Part shown: piece after piece, positions 11,678 to 21,018 of the stretch
Position numbering within the stretch: position 1 is the stretch's first letter
How the letters are laid out: each line of letters opens with the position of its first letter
Source of the DNA: Gammaproteobacteria bacterium
Lineage (GTDB): Bacteria; Pseudomonadota; Gammaproteobacteria; Steroidobacterales; Steroidobacteraceae
Direction of reading: 5' to 3'
Assembly: GCA_025358295.1 (NCBI GenBank)
Contig: JANYJY010000030.1
Span: 1 to 64,000 of the forward strand
DNA length: 64,000 bases
Position numbers and translations under genes: made by a program
The notes under the pieces: model-generated
What the model saw: only the letters and a program-made list of their open reading frames with translations
Databases searched by the model: none
What the model was told of the DNA's origin: nothing

Positions 11678-12258
11678 ATGCACATGCCACACGGTCCATT
11701 AACGCTCAGCGCGGACTCGTTTTGGTCACCAGCCTGCTGCTGTTGGTAGTCGTCACGATTCTCGCCATCGGTATGTTCCGCAGCTTCGGTTTGGACGAAA
11801 AGATTGCCGGCAACGTGCGTGAGAAGCAGCGCGCCTTGAACGCCGCCGAAACCGCCGAGCAATTTGCCGAATCATGGTTGTCGCAGGGCAATGCCACCTC
11901 GGCAGTTGCATGCACGGGCATGGTCAACGCCAGCGTCGGGCAGGTCTGCACCAGCACCCTGCAGGCGCAGGGAATCAACCCCGGGACGCTACCCTGGGGG
12001 GGCAGCACTCCCGTCGGCGTCAACTACCTGCCGAGCACTCCCACCACCATGCCGGTGGCAAGCAGCGGGCAAAATACCTACATCACCAATCCGGTCTTCT
12101 ATATCGGTTTCCTCAATACCGCGACGGTCAATGGGGTCACTACCAGCATTTATCAGATCGACTCCGTCGGTTACGCCGGCAGCGCGAATACCGCGGCAGT
12201 TGTCGAAAGTACCTACCAGGTGCAGACCGCTACCAAGAATTTGGGAGATAACCAGTGA
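11674..12258 (+). CDS. pilX: Type IV pilus assembly protein PilX
   Basis: A 194-residue protein of the PilX family. Its N-terminus QRGLVLVTSLLLLVVVTILAIGMFR is the family's degenerate pilin-like helix, which lacks the canonical +5 Glu. It is followed by the conserved EKIAGNVREKQRALNAAETAEQFAE segment. It sits between pilW and pilY1, with ATGA and GTGA overlaps on either side, as in Pseudomonas minor-pilin operons. Assignment is supported by both the sequence and the gene order. Confidence 0.92.
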   Translation: MNAHATRSINAQRGLVLVTSLLLLVVVTILAIGMFRSFGLDEKIAGNVREKQRALNAAETAEQFAESWLSQGNATSAVACTGMVNASVGQVCTSTLQAQGINPGTLPWGGSTPVGVNYLPSTPTTMPVASSGQNTYITNPVFYIGFLNTATVNGVTTSIYQIDSVGYAGSANTAAVVESTYQVQTATKNLGDNQ

Positions 12259-15200
12259 ACACTATGAAACAGCTAGTTGCAGCGTTGATCTTGGGGCTCG
12301 TCGGGTTGGTGCCGGCCGCACACTCGCAAACGACCTATAGCGAGAATTTCACCAGCACCGGCACCAATAATGCCTGGTACTTTCTCAACGGCGCATGTCT
12401 CACCGCGGGCACCGCAGCGACGACCAATGCCGCTACTCCCGCCTGCCTCGGATTGGCCTACTACACCAATAAGGGCGATACCCTGTTCGGGGGCGACACC
12501 GGCACCTTGCCCGATACCGCCGCCAACGGCGGGGGTGCACTGCGCTTCACCAATCGCGGCAATGAGAACGGCGCCATTCTCTCCAATTTCAATTTCCCGC
12601 TCAGCACGTCCGGATTGGCGGTTTCCTTCACCACCGTCACCTACGAGGGCGACTCCGGCGGTTCCGGCAGGGATGGCGCCGACGGCATCAGTTTCTTCCT
12701 GCAGGACGCGACTTACCCCGCGGATGTGGGCGCATTCGGCGGTAGCTTGGGCTACACCTGTTCGAATTCTAACAACGACGGCACCCTTCGCCCGACCGAC
12801 CTGCTGCCTCGCGGCTACGACGGCCTGGCCGGCGGCTACATTGGCCTCGGCATCGACGAATACGGCAACTTCTTGAATTCGGGCGACAACACCTCAACCG
12901 GTCAAACCAACGCGGCGGGAACCAACCAATTTCAACCAGGGCGCATCGGCATGCGCGGTCCAGGCAGCGTGCTCTGGAAAACCCTGAACGCGACTTATCC
13001 GACACAATATCCTTCGACGTTATCCACGTCGCAGCGCGCGGCGGCCGTCAGGAACGCCTGCCAAACCGGCATATTATCGGACTGGTCGAGCGGATCGCGC
13101 GTACCGGTGGTTCCGATCACGCCGCTGCAGTTTACCTCACCCGGGGGCAGCAACTTCGGCAACTACGCCGTCATTCCGACAGCGTACAAAAATCTCCCCG
13201 CGACACAACCCATCGCCAACGAAGCGGCTACCATGCGCTCGCAAGCGGTGCCGATCACCTATAACTTGAAGATCACCGCCGCGGGCTTGTTGAGCCTCTC
13301 GTACATCTACAACAGCGGCGCCACGCAAAACGTCATCACCAACGTGGACATCACTCAGGGCGGCGCCTACCCCTTGCCCGACAACGTGCGCTTCGGCTTT
13401 GCCGGCTCGACCGGCGGTAGCCGCAACATTCACGAAGTCATGTGCTTCCAGGCGACACCCTCGAGCACTTCGCAAAGTTCCGCCGGCCTCAACCAGAAGC
13501 AAACCGCCAAGGTCCAGCAAGGTACGCAGGTGTACTTCGCCTTCTACAATCCCGTGACCCTCGCCGGTTCGCTGACGTCGCAATACTTGGATCAAAGCAT
13601 CACCGACCCCAATTCGCTCACAATCGATCCCGCCATCAATTGGGACGGATCCTGTGTGTTGACCGGCGTGACCGGAACCGCCTGCGACCAGACGGGACCC
13701 GCGGGTCCGACGCCAGCTCAGGCGAGCCGTACTATTGTGTCCTTCAGTCCCAGCGCCACCGCGAGCACCGCGGCCAGCCCGGGGCCCGGCGCGGGAATTC
13801 CATTCCAGTGGGCGAGCCTCTCCGCCACCCAGCAGGCTGCGCTCGATACCGGCGACACCGCACCCATCGGTCCAACCCGATTGAACTATCTACGCGGCGA
13901 TCGCTCTCTGGAACAGGTACCAGCCACGGCGACAACGTTCACCGGCATTTACCGTGATCGCACCAGCGTATTGGGCGATATCATCGACTCGAGCCCCACT
14001 TGGGTGGGACCTCCGAATGCGACCTTTCCGGCCAGCTGGGCCGATCTTTTGCACCCGGCTACCATGGCGGAGAATTCCGGCCAGCCCTATACGACGTTCA
14101 ACTCGAACGGCACATCGACCTATGTCTCGGGCACGGCCTCGGCCAATCATGAACAGCAGCGCACCAACGTGGTGTATGCCGGCGCCAACGACGGCATGCT
14201 GCACGGCTTTAGAACGGGCTCTTTCAATTCGACCAACACCTATATCAAGACCAGCAACGATGGCCAGGAAGTGCTGGCGTATGTCCCTGGTTATATCGTC
14301 AACAATATTCAGAGCGCGAATCCCACCCGCAACTACTCTGATCCGCAATACGGCCATCGCTTCGACGTCGACGCGCCTCCGGGAACCGGCGACTTGTTCT
14401 ACAACGGCGTTTGGCACACTTGGTTGATCGGCGGGTTGGGCGCCGGCGGCCGCGCAATCTACGCGCTCGACATCACCGATCCCGACAGCATGTTCTCGGA
14501 ATCCAATGCGTCGGGAACGGCGTCGGGATCCACCGGCGTAGTGAAAGGCGAATGGAGCACCGCCACATCGACCAGCGTCTCGAGCACGGGCGTCGTCACG
14601 ACCACCTACGTCGGCACCACGTTGAACTGCATGAACGACTCGAGCACTGCGTGCGGCTACAATCTGGGCAACACCTACGGCATTCCGCAAATACGCCGCT
14701 TTCACAATGGCAGCTGGGGTGCCGTGTTCGGCAACGGCATCGGCAGCATGAGCGGCGATGCAGGCATCTATGTAATGCTGGTCGATCCCACGAGCGGGCT
14801 GGTCACCTTTTACTACCTGAGCACCGGCACGGGTTCCACCACGACCCCGAATGGCATCGCCTATGTCACGCCTGCGGATTTGGACGGTGACCACATCACC
14901 GACTACGTCTATGCCGGCGACCTATTGGGCAATGTGTGGCGCTTCGACTTGACCAGCGCCAACGCCAGCACATGGGCGGTGACGCCGACCAAGATCTTCA
15001 CGACGGTCGCGAACGTGCCCGCCACGACGCCGGCCAGCAATCAGCCCATCACCACCAAGGTGAGCGTCATATCGGCCGCGGGAACCGGCTCGCCCAATCC
15101 CCGGATCATCGTTGAATTCGGAACCGGCCAACAAATACCGATGACCAACTCGTCGGCTGCAACCTACACGGCCGCGGGTCAATCGCTGTACGGCATTTGG

Positions 15201-15890
15201 GACTGGAACATGAGTTCGTGGAACAGCCAGTCGTCGACTCAGCAGTACGCCTCCTTGTCGTCGCACGCGGCGATTTCGGGCAGCAGCCTGATCACCCAGC
15301 AAACGATCACGAGTACGTCGACCGCAACGGCGACCGGCACCGGCACGGACTATCGTACCGTCAGCTCGAATACCGTTTGCTATGCGGATATCTCGGGTTG
15401 TACGCAGTTCGGCTGGTACCTGAATATGGTTTCCGGCAATGCGTATCCTTCCGATCCGGCCTTGCCCCAGACCGGCAATGCAACCTATGCAGCCAACCCG
15501 CTGGTGTATGAACAGGTCATCTTCAGCCCAGTAGTCGAGGCAGGTGCGTTTATCGTCAACACCACGATTCCGCCGGCCACGGCACCGACGATGTGCTTCT
15601 CCAGCTTGGCTTCGGGATGGACGATGGCGCTCAATCCGGCCACCGGCGGAGCATTCACGAGTGCCTTCTTCGGCGATACCAGCGGCAACTTCCTGAACAC
15701 CGCTGTCAATGGACAGCCGGTTCCGGTGAGCGGTGTCGCGCTCGGCGGCACGGGTAGCCCGTCCATGGTGCAATCCGGTACTCAAGGTTATGTTGTCACC
15801 CAGACCGTATCCGGCACGGGCGCGCTCATCCGCAATTTCCCCCAGGGCAATACCCAGGGCAAACGTTTGACTTGGATACAGAAGCGCTAA
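12255..15890 (+). CDS. pilY1: PilY1-family pilus biogenesis and adhesion protein
   Basis: A 1211-residue exported protein with a Sec signal peptide (KQLVAALILGLVGLVPAAHSQ). The N-terminal half is lectin-like and Ser/Thr/Gly-rich. The C-terminal half, from about residue 640, is the PilY1 modified beta-propeller. The calcium site is intact: Asp875, Asp877, Asp879 and Asp883 in DLDGDHITDY, the position that in Pseudomonas controls pilus extension against PilT retraction. The GTG start overlaps the pilX stop; an ATG three codons on is an alternative. PilY1 is thought to act at the pilus tip and in surface sensing. The N-terminal region differs widely between species, so adhesion targets cannot be inferred. 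Confidence 0.93.
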   Translation: MNTMKQLVAALILGLVGLVPAAHSQTTYSENFTSTGTNNAWYFLNGACLTAGTAATTNAATPACLGLAYYTNKGDTLFGGDTGTLPDTAANGGGALRFTNRGNENGAILSNFNFPLSTSGLAVSFTTVTYEGDSGGSGRDGADGISFFLQDATYPADVGAFGGSLGYTCSNSNNDGTLRPTDLLPRGYDGLAGGYIGLGIDEYGNFLNSGDNTSTGQTNAAGTNQFQPGRIGMRGPGSVLWKTLNATYPTQYPSTLSTSQRAAAVRNACQTGILSDWSSGSRVPVVPITPLQFTSPGGSNFGNYAVIPTAYKNLPATQPIANEAATMRSQAVPITYNLKITAAGLLSLSYIYNSGATQNVITNVDITQGGAYPLPDNVRFGFAGSTGGSRNIHEVMCFQATPSSTSQSSAGLNQKQTAKVQQGTQVYFAFYNPVTLAGSLTSQYLDQSITDPNSLTIDPAINWDGSCVLTGVTGTACDQTGPAGPTPAQASRTIVSFSPSATASTAASPGPGAGIPFQWASLSATQQAALDTGDTAPIGPTRLNYLRGDRSLEQVPATATTFTGIYRDRTSVLGDIIDSSPTWVGPPNATFPASWADLLHPATMAENSGQPYTTFNSNGTSTYVSGTASANHEQQRTNVVYAGANDGMLHGFRTGSFNSTNTYIKTSNDGQEVLAYVPGYIVNNIQSANPTRNYSDPQYGHRFDVDAPPGTGDLFYNGVWHTWLIGGLGAGGRAIYALDITDPDSMFSESNASGTASGSTGVVKGEWSTATSTSVSSTGVVTTTYVGTTLNCMNDSSTACGYNLGNTYGIPQIRRFHNGSWGAVFGNGIGSMSGDAGIYVMLVDPTSGLVTFYYLSTGTGSTTTPNGIAYVTPADLDGDHITDYVYAGDLLGNVWRFDLTSANASTWAVTPTKIFTTVANVPATTPASNQPITTKVSVISAAGTGSPNPRIIVEFGTGQQIPMTNSSAATYTAAGQSLYGIWDWNMSSWNSQSSTQQYASLSSHAAISGSSLITQQTITSTSTATATGTGTDYRTVSSNTVCYADISGCTQFGWYLNMVSGNAYPSDPALPQTGNATYAANPLVYEQVIFSPVVEAGAFIVNTTIPPATAPTMCFSSLASGWTMALNPATGGAFTSAFFGDTSGNFLNTAVNGQPVPVSGVALGGTGSPSMVQSGTQGYVVTQTVSGTGALIRNFPQGNTQGKRLTWIQKR

Positions 15891-15902
15891 AGGCGAACAC
15901 TC

Positions 15903-16403
15903 ATGAAGAACGATACCGCTATAAGTCACTCAAGCTCGATGGGTCCGCGGCAAAACAAGGGATTCACGCTTATCGAACTCGTCATCGCGATGGTCATTGT
16001 GGCTATTTTGGCAGCCATTGCCGTACCGTCCTACTCCAACTATGTACGCAAATCGCGGCGCACCGAGGCCAAGAGCGTGTTGCTGGATCTGGCCAGTCTC
16101 GAGGAGCGTTACTACAGTACCCAGAACGCGTACACCGCGACCGCGGCGGACTTGGGTTATGCGGCATTTCCGGCGACGACCGCCAGCACGTACTACAGCA
16201 TCGCGGCGCCTACCGTAGTCGCGGCCGTCGCACCGACGACCGCTGCTCCCGCGGGTTCGCCGGCGACTTTTTCGATTACCGCGACGGCGGTCGGCGACCA
16301 GGTGAACGACACTGCATGCAGAACGTTAACGGTGACCTCGAGCGGCGCGCAAAGCGCCACCGACTCTGCGTCCGCCGTTAACAGTCAGACCTGCTGGCGT
16401 TAA
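15903..16403 (+). CDS. pilE: Type IV pilin PilE-like (minor pilin)
   Basis: A 166-residue prepilin. A 19-residue leader ends QNKG, followed by FTLIELVIAMVIVAILAAIAVPSY with +5 Glu. The segment RRTEAKSVLLDLASLEERYYSTQNAYT after the helix is the PilE signature. Two cysteines near the C-terminus could form the disulfide loop. The tail is Ala/Thr-rich. It is the last gene of the operon, 12 bases after pilY1, and runs tail-to-tail into a glycine-rich gene with no spacer. By position it is more likely a minor PilE than the major pilin, which is usually encoded elsewhere. Confidence 0.92.
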   Translation: MKNDTAISHSSSMGPRQNKGFTLIELVIAMVIVAILAAIAVPSYSNYVRKSRRTEAKSVLLDLASLEERYYSTQNAYTATAADLGYAAFPATTASTYYSIAAPTVVAAVAPTTAAPAGSPATFSITATAVGDQVNDTACRTLTVTSSGAQSATDSASAVNSQTCWR

Positions 16404-17258
16404 CTATTTAGCGCTGTAACCTCGTCCCTCGACGCAGGCGACCATGGCGCGCTGATAGTCCGTTCCGTTCTGCGCCACGGGGCCGGCTTGTTGAGTAGCC
16501 CATTGCTGGCACTCTGCCTTGTCGGTGGCTGTCTGCTCGGCGCTCTGTCCGTTCTTTGGGTACATGAAAATCTCGCCTGCGCCTGCCGCGCCCACCGCCG
16601 TGCCGGCCCCCGAGCTCGATTCCTCGGTGAGTGGCGGCGGATCCGTGGCCACATAACCGTCGTAGGACGGGTTGTAGGTGTAGTACACATCATTGGCATA
16701 GTAGTAAGGGACGCCGCTGTACCAGTAGGTGGCATACGCCAAGGGCAGAAGCGGGAGATACCAGGAAAACCCGACACCGTAGTAGCACCGCGGCCAAAAG
16801 CCGCCGCGCCAGTAGCCACCACGCCAATTTGCGCCGGTGGAGTAACCGCGGCCGTAGTAACCGCCGGGGGCGGGGCGACCGTAATTCCCGCCTGGCCGCG
16901 CATAACCACCATGGTAACCGGCAAGCCCGCCTCCGTGGAAAGCCGCAGGAATGCCTCGGGCGTACCCCGGGCTGGGGGCGAAATGACCGCCAGGCCCGTA
17001 GTGAGTTGCGCCCGCGAATTGGCTGCCGCCAAACGCCGCGCGGCCGCCCGCGCCGCCACCGAAGTGTGGTCCACCGCCACCACCGAAGTGCGGGCCGCCG
17101 CCGCCACCGCCGCCGCTATGGTTACCACCACCGCCACTATGGCCGCCACCACCGCCACCGTGTGACTGTGCCGATACGGGCGCCGCGCCCAGAAGCAGCG
17201 ATCCCAGTACGCCAAACGCCAGAACTAAGCCCGTGCCCTTGGTACGCATGAATGTCAC
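16404..17258 (-). CDS. Glycine-rich secreted protein, DUF6515-like
   Basis: A 284-residue protein with a signal peptide (about residues 1-30, cleavage near VSAQS). A long Gly/His/Ser tract follows, then a Gly/Tyr/Trp-rich region (about 110-150), a hydrophobic stretch with repeated Tyr (YYYANDVYYTYNPSYDGYV) and a compact C-terminal domain with two cysteines, YPKNGQSAEQTATDKAECQQW ... ACVEGRGYS. The tail resembles DUF6515/glycine-zipper-type envelope proteins; this is from memory of family patterns and is tentative. The stop codon abuts the pilE stop. An ATG at 17249 is an alternative start. Function unknown. Confidence 0.75.
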   Translation of the reverse strand: MTFMRTKGTGLVLAFGVLGSLLLGAAPVSAQSHGGGGGGHSGGGGNHSGGGGGGGPHFGGGGGPHFGGGAGGRAAFGGSQFAGATHYGPGGHFAPSPGYARGIPAAFHGGGLAGYHGGYARPGGNYGRPAPGGYYGRGYSTGANWRGGYWRGGFWPRCYYGVGFSWYLPLLPLAYATYWYSGVPYYYANDVYYTYNPSYDGYVATDPPPLTEESSSGAGTAVGAAGAGEIFMYPKNGQSAEQTATDKAECQQWATQQAGPVAQNGTDYQRAMVACVEGRGYSAK

Positions 17259-17347
17259 CTTCGGTTATCGATCGTGCTAAACCGTCTCATCTCTATGACC
17301 TACTTTGTACAACGCCGTTCAAGCTGATTGGTGGACATAACCCATGC

Positions 17348-19510
17348 TTAATTCCGCAACGCCGCATTAAACATAATGTACTCAGTCCGGCCGGGCGCCG
17401 GCTCAAAAAACCTGGAATTGGATTCGTTGACGATCACGGACCCTATATAGGCCCGATCCGCGAGGTTTTCCACCCGGGCGAACTCGCTAAACCGCCAATG
17501 CATCGTTTCCTGTGTGAAGCCGGCCCGCAAATTCGCGACCCAAAACCCCGCTGCCGCGTCCGAATTGCGGTCGTCCACATAGATCCTCGCTCGGCCCAAG
17601 GTCTCCAAGGTCGTGGAGAAGCCCCATGGAGAATAGCTCCAGGTCGCTCCGGCATACAAACTGTTCATCGCTACGGCCGGCAGGTAGTCGCCCGCATTGA
17701 CCGTCTTGTAGTTAGCAGGCAACGGACCGCCCGGATTCGCCAGGGGGTTGCATGGGGCCGCTACGCAGGTTGCGTAGGCCTGTCCTACCACCGCCCGAAT
17801 ATAGGTGTAGGCCAATCGTCCGCTGAAGCCGCCGCGCCAATTCGCATCGAGCTCGAATTCGAGCCCGCGGCGATTGGTGGAGTTGATGTTCTGATAGACC
17901 GACCTGCCGCCGGAGTTTTGCAGCACGGCCAACTCATCCACGGTGCTGATATAGAACGCGGCAAGATTGGCGCGAACACGCTTTGTTCCCGCTTTGATTC
18001 CGACTTCGTAATTGTTGCTGCGGGCCGGCTTTAGGCCAAGGTTCAGCCCCGGCAGACTGCCGTTGACCGATCGATAGGCAAGATCATTGAGCGTCGGGGT
18101 CTCAAAACCCTTGCCGTACGAACCATACAGATTCACCGCCGAACTCGCACGGAAAGTGACGCCTCCCACCGGATTCACCGACGAGTAGCGCACGCTGCTG
18201 TCTGCTCCGTCGAGCACCGCAATGTGTCCGTGAGAGCTCAACTGGACCAGGTTGTTGCGCACGCCGCCGATCACCCGCCAGCGAGCATCGGGATCCCATT
18301 GCGCCTGCAGGTACTGATCGAAGTCATACACATGATTCGCTTCATCGCGCCGCAAATCCCCCGCCACCCCCAACGCCGTACCGACGAAATTAAAATATCC
18401 CCTGCGTGCCTCCGCCAAATCGTCGTAGTTCAGACCCGCCACGACTTGAAGATGCGTGCCGGCAAGCTCGCGACTATCGGTCAAATGGGTATCGATCCCC
18501 CAAAACGCACGATCCAAATCGATCACGCCGCCCGGACTCAAGGGCGCGCCCTGAGTGGCCCTCGGTATGCCCTGAAATTGGGTGGTGGCACGATGGCCGG
18601 TGTAGAGCATGGCCGACAAATCATCCGTCGCGCTCAATTCGTCTTCGAATATCGCACCCAACTGTTCTTGGTCGAGAGACTTGCGGGTGTTGTACAGGAT
18701 CGCTCCCGTGCCGGCCTGACGCGCGTCCGCCCCCATCTGCGCGCGCGTCAGCCCGAGGGGATCCTGAACGCTCGGCGTCTCGACCGCATTGGCAACCATC
18801 GTCAATTTCGATTTGTCGCCGGTCGGAATGAGCAGCTTCGCATTGAAGTTGTCGCGCTCCGCATCGCTGTGAAACCGATAGCCGTCGGTCTGAAAGTGCG
18901 CGGCATCCACCACATAGTTGACCACGCCGTTGTCGCCCTCGCTCTTCAAGGCGTAGCGTTGCGTGTTGAAAGTACCGTACTCCGCGGTGCCGCCGACCTC
19001 ACTCCCGGGCTTCCCGCTTTCGGTGAAGATGGCGATGACGCCACCGGATGAATTGCCGTACAGCGCGGAGAAAGGTCCGCGCAGCACTTCGATGTGATCG
19101 GCCGACCCCAAATCGAATTGCGAAAATTGACCCTGACCGTCGGGCATGGTGCCCGGAATACCGTCGGAATAGAGCCTGATGCCCCGGACTCCAAAGCTCG
19201 CTCGCGCGCCGAAGCCGCGCACCGAGATCTGTAGGTCCTGGGCATAGTTCTGGCGGCTCTGAACGGACAAGCCGGGTACGGCAATCAGCGATTCAGACAA
19301 ATTGACTTGTAGCTGGCCATCGGCGATGGCGCGTCGGCCAACTCGGTCGACGGACACGGGGAGTTCGAAGCTGGACTGGGCGACTCGGGTGGCGGTGACC
19401 ACGATGGCGTCCAGTTGCGCAGTATCTTCTGCGACGGCGCTGCCGCCGCAAATTCCCCAGCCAGTCAGCAGGGCGGCAACCCACACCCCAGTTCGTCCTC
19501 GCATGCTCAT
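17348..19510 (-). CDS. TonB-dependent outer membrane receptor
   Basis: A 720-residue outer-membrane active transporter. Signal peptide at about residues 1-27 (cleavage near AVAED), then a TonB-box-like stretch (LDAIVVTATRV), a plug domain (about 45-155, with VRGFGARASFGVRGIRLYSDGIPGTMPDGQG and EVLRGPFSALYGNSSGG) and a 22-strand-type barrel ending in a terminal aromatic/hydrophobic strand, YIMFNAALRN. The plug resembles FecA-like siderophore or citrate receptors, but the ligand is not evident. I chose the ATG at 19510, which has AGGA four bases upstream; the frame stays open to 19669, but that extension lacks a signal sequence. Divergent from the secreted-subunit cluster at 19668. Confidence 0.92.
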   Translation of the reverse strand: MSMRGRTGVWVAALLTGWGICGGSAVAEDTAQLDAIVVTATRVAQSSFELPVSVDRVGRRAIADGQLQVNLSESLIAVPGLSVQSRQNYAQDLQISVRGFGARASFGVRGIRLYSDGIPGTMPDGQGQFSQFDLGSADHIEVLRGPFSALYGNSSGGVIAIFTESGKPGSEVGGTAEYGTFNTQRYALKSEGDNGVVNYVVDAAHFQTDGYRFHSDAERDNFNAKLLIPTGDKSKLTMVANAVETPSVQDPLGLTRAQMGADARQAGTGAILYNTRKSLDQEQLGAIFEDELSATDDLSAMLYTGHRATTQFQGIPRATQGAPLSPGGVIDLDRAFWGIDTHLTDSRELAGTHLQVVAGLNYDDLAEARRGYFNFVGTALGVAGDLRRDEANHVYDFDQYLQAQWDPDARWRVIGGVRNNLVQLSSHGHIAVLDGADSSVRYSSVNPVGGVTFRASSAVNLYGSYGKGFETPTLNDLAYRSVNGSLPGLNLGLKPARSNNYEVGIKAGTKRVRANLAAFYISTVDELAVLQNSGGRSVYQNINSTNRRGLEFELDANWRGGFSGRLAYTYIRAVVGQAYATCVAAPCNPLANPGGPLPANYKTVNAGDYLPAVAMNSLYAGATWSYSPWGFSTTLETLGRARIYVDDRNSDAAAGFWVANLRAGFTQETMHWRFSEFARVENLADRAYIGSVIVNESNSRFFEPAPGRTEYIMFNAALRN

Positions 19511-19586
19511 GAAGTCCTCTGAAGGTCTACAATTGGGGTCAAAGCACTCACCAGGATATGTCAAGAAGGGTATCCGCAGGCAGAAA

Positions 19587-19599
19587 TCGGGGTCCCCGA
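19587..19599. promoter_or_regulatory. 13-base palindrome in a divergent intergenic region
   Basis: TCGGGGTCCCCGA is a perfect inverted repeat (6-base arms, 1-base centre) lying between the divergent TonB receptor and the secreted-subunit gene. It is well placed for an operator, but no regulator is identified and GC-rich palindromes arise by chance. Confidence 0.25.
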
Positions 19600-19667
19600 G
19601 ATAATCATTAAAGTACCGCCGCCGCTTGTCGTTACCTTCGATAGAAGGGGAAATCGGGAACGCGAAC

Positions 19668-20069
19668 ATGAAATGGCATCATGCAGTCGGCGGCTTGATG
19701 AGTACTGCGGCAATATTGATGCCGTTGTCGGCTGTGCCGGAATCGCAGATTCAAACGGCGGCGCCGGACAAGGCCGTGAGCGCCTCGGCGCATGTGAATT
19801 TTAAAATAGTCATCCCTCCGGTTCTGTACTTGAGCGCCACAGGCGAGCAGACCGTCGCCGTCATGAGCAACAGCCGCAATATCACGCTGAACGCCACCAG
19901 CGCGGCCGATACCGCCGGCGCGAACGGCCGCCCAAGAAGCAATTTGATCCTGAACGCAGCCGGAAGAAGGGTCATTGCGCGGGAGACGCGTTGCGCCGTT
20001 GCCGCCGCGCCTGTCGGCACACCGACCGCAACCGTTCACCCGGTCATTTGTACTGCCTCGATGCCTTGA
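19668..20069 (+). pseudogene. Shortened copy of the downstream secreted subunit, probably decayed
   Basis: A 133-residue open frame with a signal-peptide-like start and then SAHVNFKIVIPPVLYLSATGEQ, closely matching AHLDFSIVIPKVLYLRVGSG in the gene at 20359. SNSRNITLNATS matches SNSGNVTLNATAS, and the final PVICTASMP matches RVTYTATMP. Two blocks present in the 212-residue relative are missing: the segment after the first strand, and the middle with the DGAGDSIPF motif. The part between them (about residues 85-110) is Arg-rich and unlike the family. It could be a decayed duplicate or a short functional variant; the missing core argues for the former. Weak ribosome binding site. Confidence 0.55.
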
Positions 20070-20358
20070 AGCTCTCCGCCTGAACGCGCGCCAGGCGCGC
20101 ACGGGCCGCAATCTCCCGCGACGTACCACCCAATTGCGTGCTGCATTTCACGCAATTTTTCCGCGCGCGGCCGCAGCCGGTGCGAACTGGCGCACAAAAA
20201 TCTCGCTATATCGGCCGTCCTGAACAGATCTTGAGGATTCCCAATCTGAACTGCGACCTAGTTCCACGTGCCATTAAGGCTAAACCCTAGTATTGGCGCC
20301 GGGGTCGCCCTTGTCGGCCTCCACGAGCGAAACCATCAGTCAGCACAGGAAGCAGGAA
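20070..20358. other. 289-base intergenic stretch before the subunit operon
   Basis: No supportable gene. The sequence is GC-rich at first and then more mixed (20220-20300). I see no clear sigma-70 or sigma-54 promoter. A promoter for the operon starting at 20359 would be expected here. The first part could hold residue of the decayed upstream copy. Confidence 0.3.
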
Positions 20359-20997
20359 ATGAATACATCGATGGCCTTGAAGAGTTTACTGGGCGTAGGG
20401 GCATTGATGCTTCCTCTCCTGGCATCCGCCGAATCTAATGTTCAGACGGGAGCCGCGACCGCCTCACCCGGCGCGACTGCCCACCTGGATTTTTCCATTG
20501 TGATTCCGAAGGTTCTGTATTTGCGCGTCGGTAGCGGTTCTGCCTATACGACCGGAACTCTGGCTTCGGTGAACACCACCGACCTGATCACCTTCTCTCC
20601 GGCTGCGGGCACCGTGGGCAACGGCACCGCTGTCGCCGGCACGGGCGGTGATCTGACCGGCGGCGTCGAAACGGCGGCCATCGTGAGCAACAGCGGCAAC
20701 GTCACGTTGAACGCCACGGCCAGCGGCGCGCTCAGCGACGGCGCCGGCGACAGCATTCCGTTCACGCAGATCACCACGGCTGCAACGGCATTGACGTCGG
20801 CCACCCAGCTGCCGCCTCCGACACTGACCAATGCCACGAGCTCCAACGTGGTTCTCACCGCGCCGGCGACGAAACTGATCGTCCAGGACGCCAAGTGGAC
20901 CTATAGCTTCGCCAACTCCACCAACGTGCCGGCCGGCACCTACGGCGGCATCAACGCGAACAATAGCCGCGTGACCTATACGGCGACGATGCCGTAA
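20359..20997 (+). CDS. Secreted beta-rich putative fibre subunit
   Basis: A 212-residue exported protein: signal peptide about 1-23 (cleavage near ASAES), then a Gly/Ala/Thr/Ser-rich domain made almost wholly of alternating beta-type segments, without cysteines. Recognisable blocks are IVIPKVLYLRVGSG, VSNSGNVTLNA, GAGDSIPFTQI and the last strand RVTYTATMP. The gene at 21019 shares the LRVGSG/LQVGVG, AGDSIPF and C-terminal PAGT...VxYT blocks, and the short frame at 19668 shares the first and last. The AGGA of AGCAGGAAATG gives the start. Context with a PapD-like chaperone and an outer-membrane protein suggests a chaperone-dependent surface subunit; that is inference. No known family is recognised with confidence. 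Confidence 0.75.
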   Translation: MNTSMALKSLLGVGALMLPLLASAESNVQTGAATASPGATAHLDFSIVIPKVLYLRVGSGSAYTTGTLASVNTTDLITFSPAAGTVGNGTAVAGTGGDLTGGVETAAIVSNSGNVTLNATASGALSDGAGDSIPFTQITTAATALTSATQLPPPTLTNATSSNVVLTAPATKLIVQDAKWTYSFANSTNVPAGTYGGINANNSRVTYTATMP

Positions 20998-21018
20998 GGG
21001 CGCACGCACAGCAACGCA

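Noticed and set aside
13890-14894. Long minus-strand frame inside pilY1, with a second at 14922-15929
   Set aside because: Arg/Ala/Gly-rich antisense shadows of pilY1, with no ribosome site and no family patterns.
16400-17215. 271-codon minus frame in the glycine-rich gene
   Set aside because: It is the alternative frame of the same gene. The other frame has a signal peptide and a cysteine-bearing C-terminal domain.
17252-18034. 260-codon plus-strand frame across the TonB receptor end
   Set aside because: Overlaps the receptor gene on the opposite strand; the protein is Arg/Pro-rich without domains.
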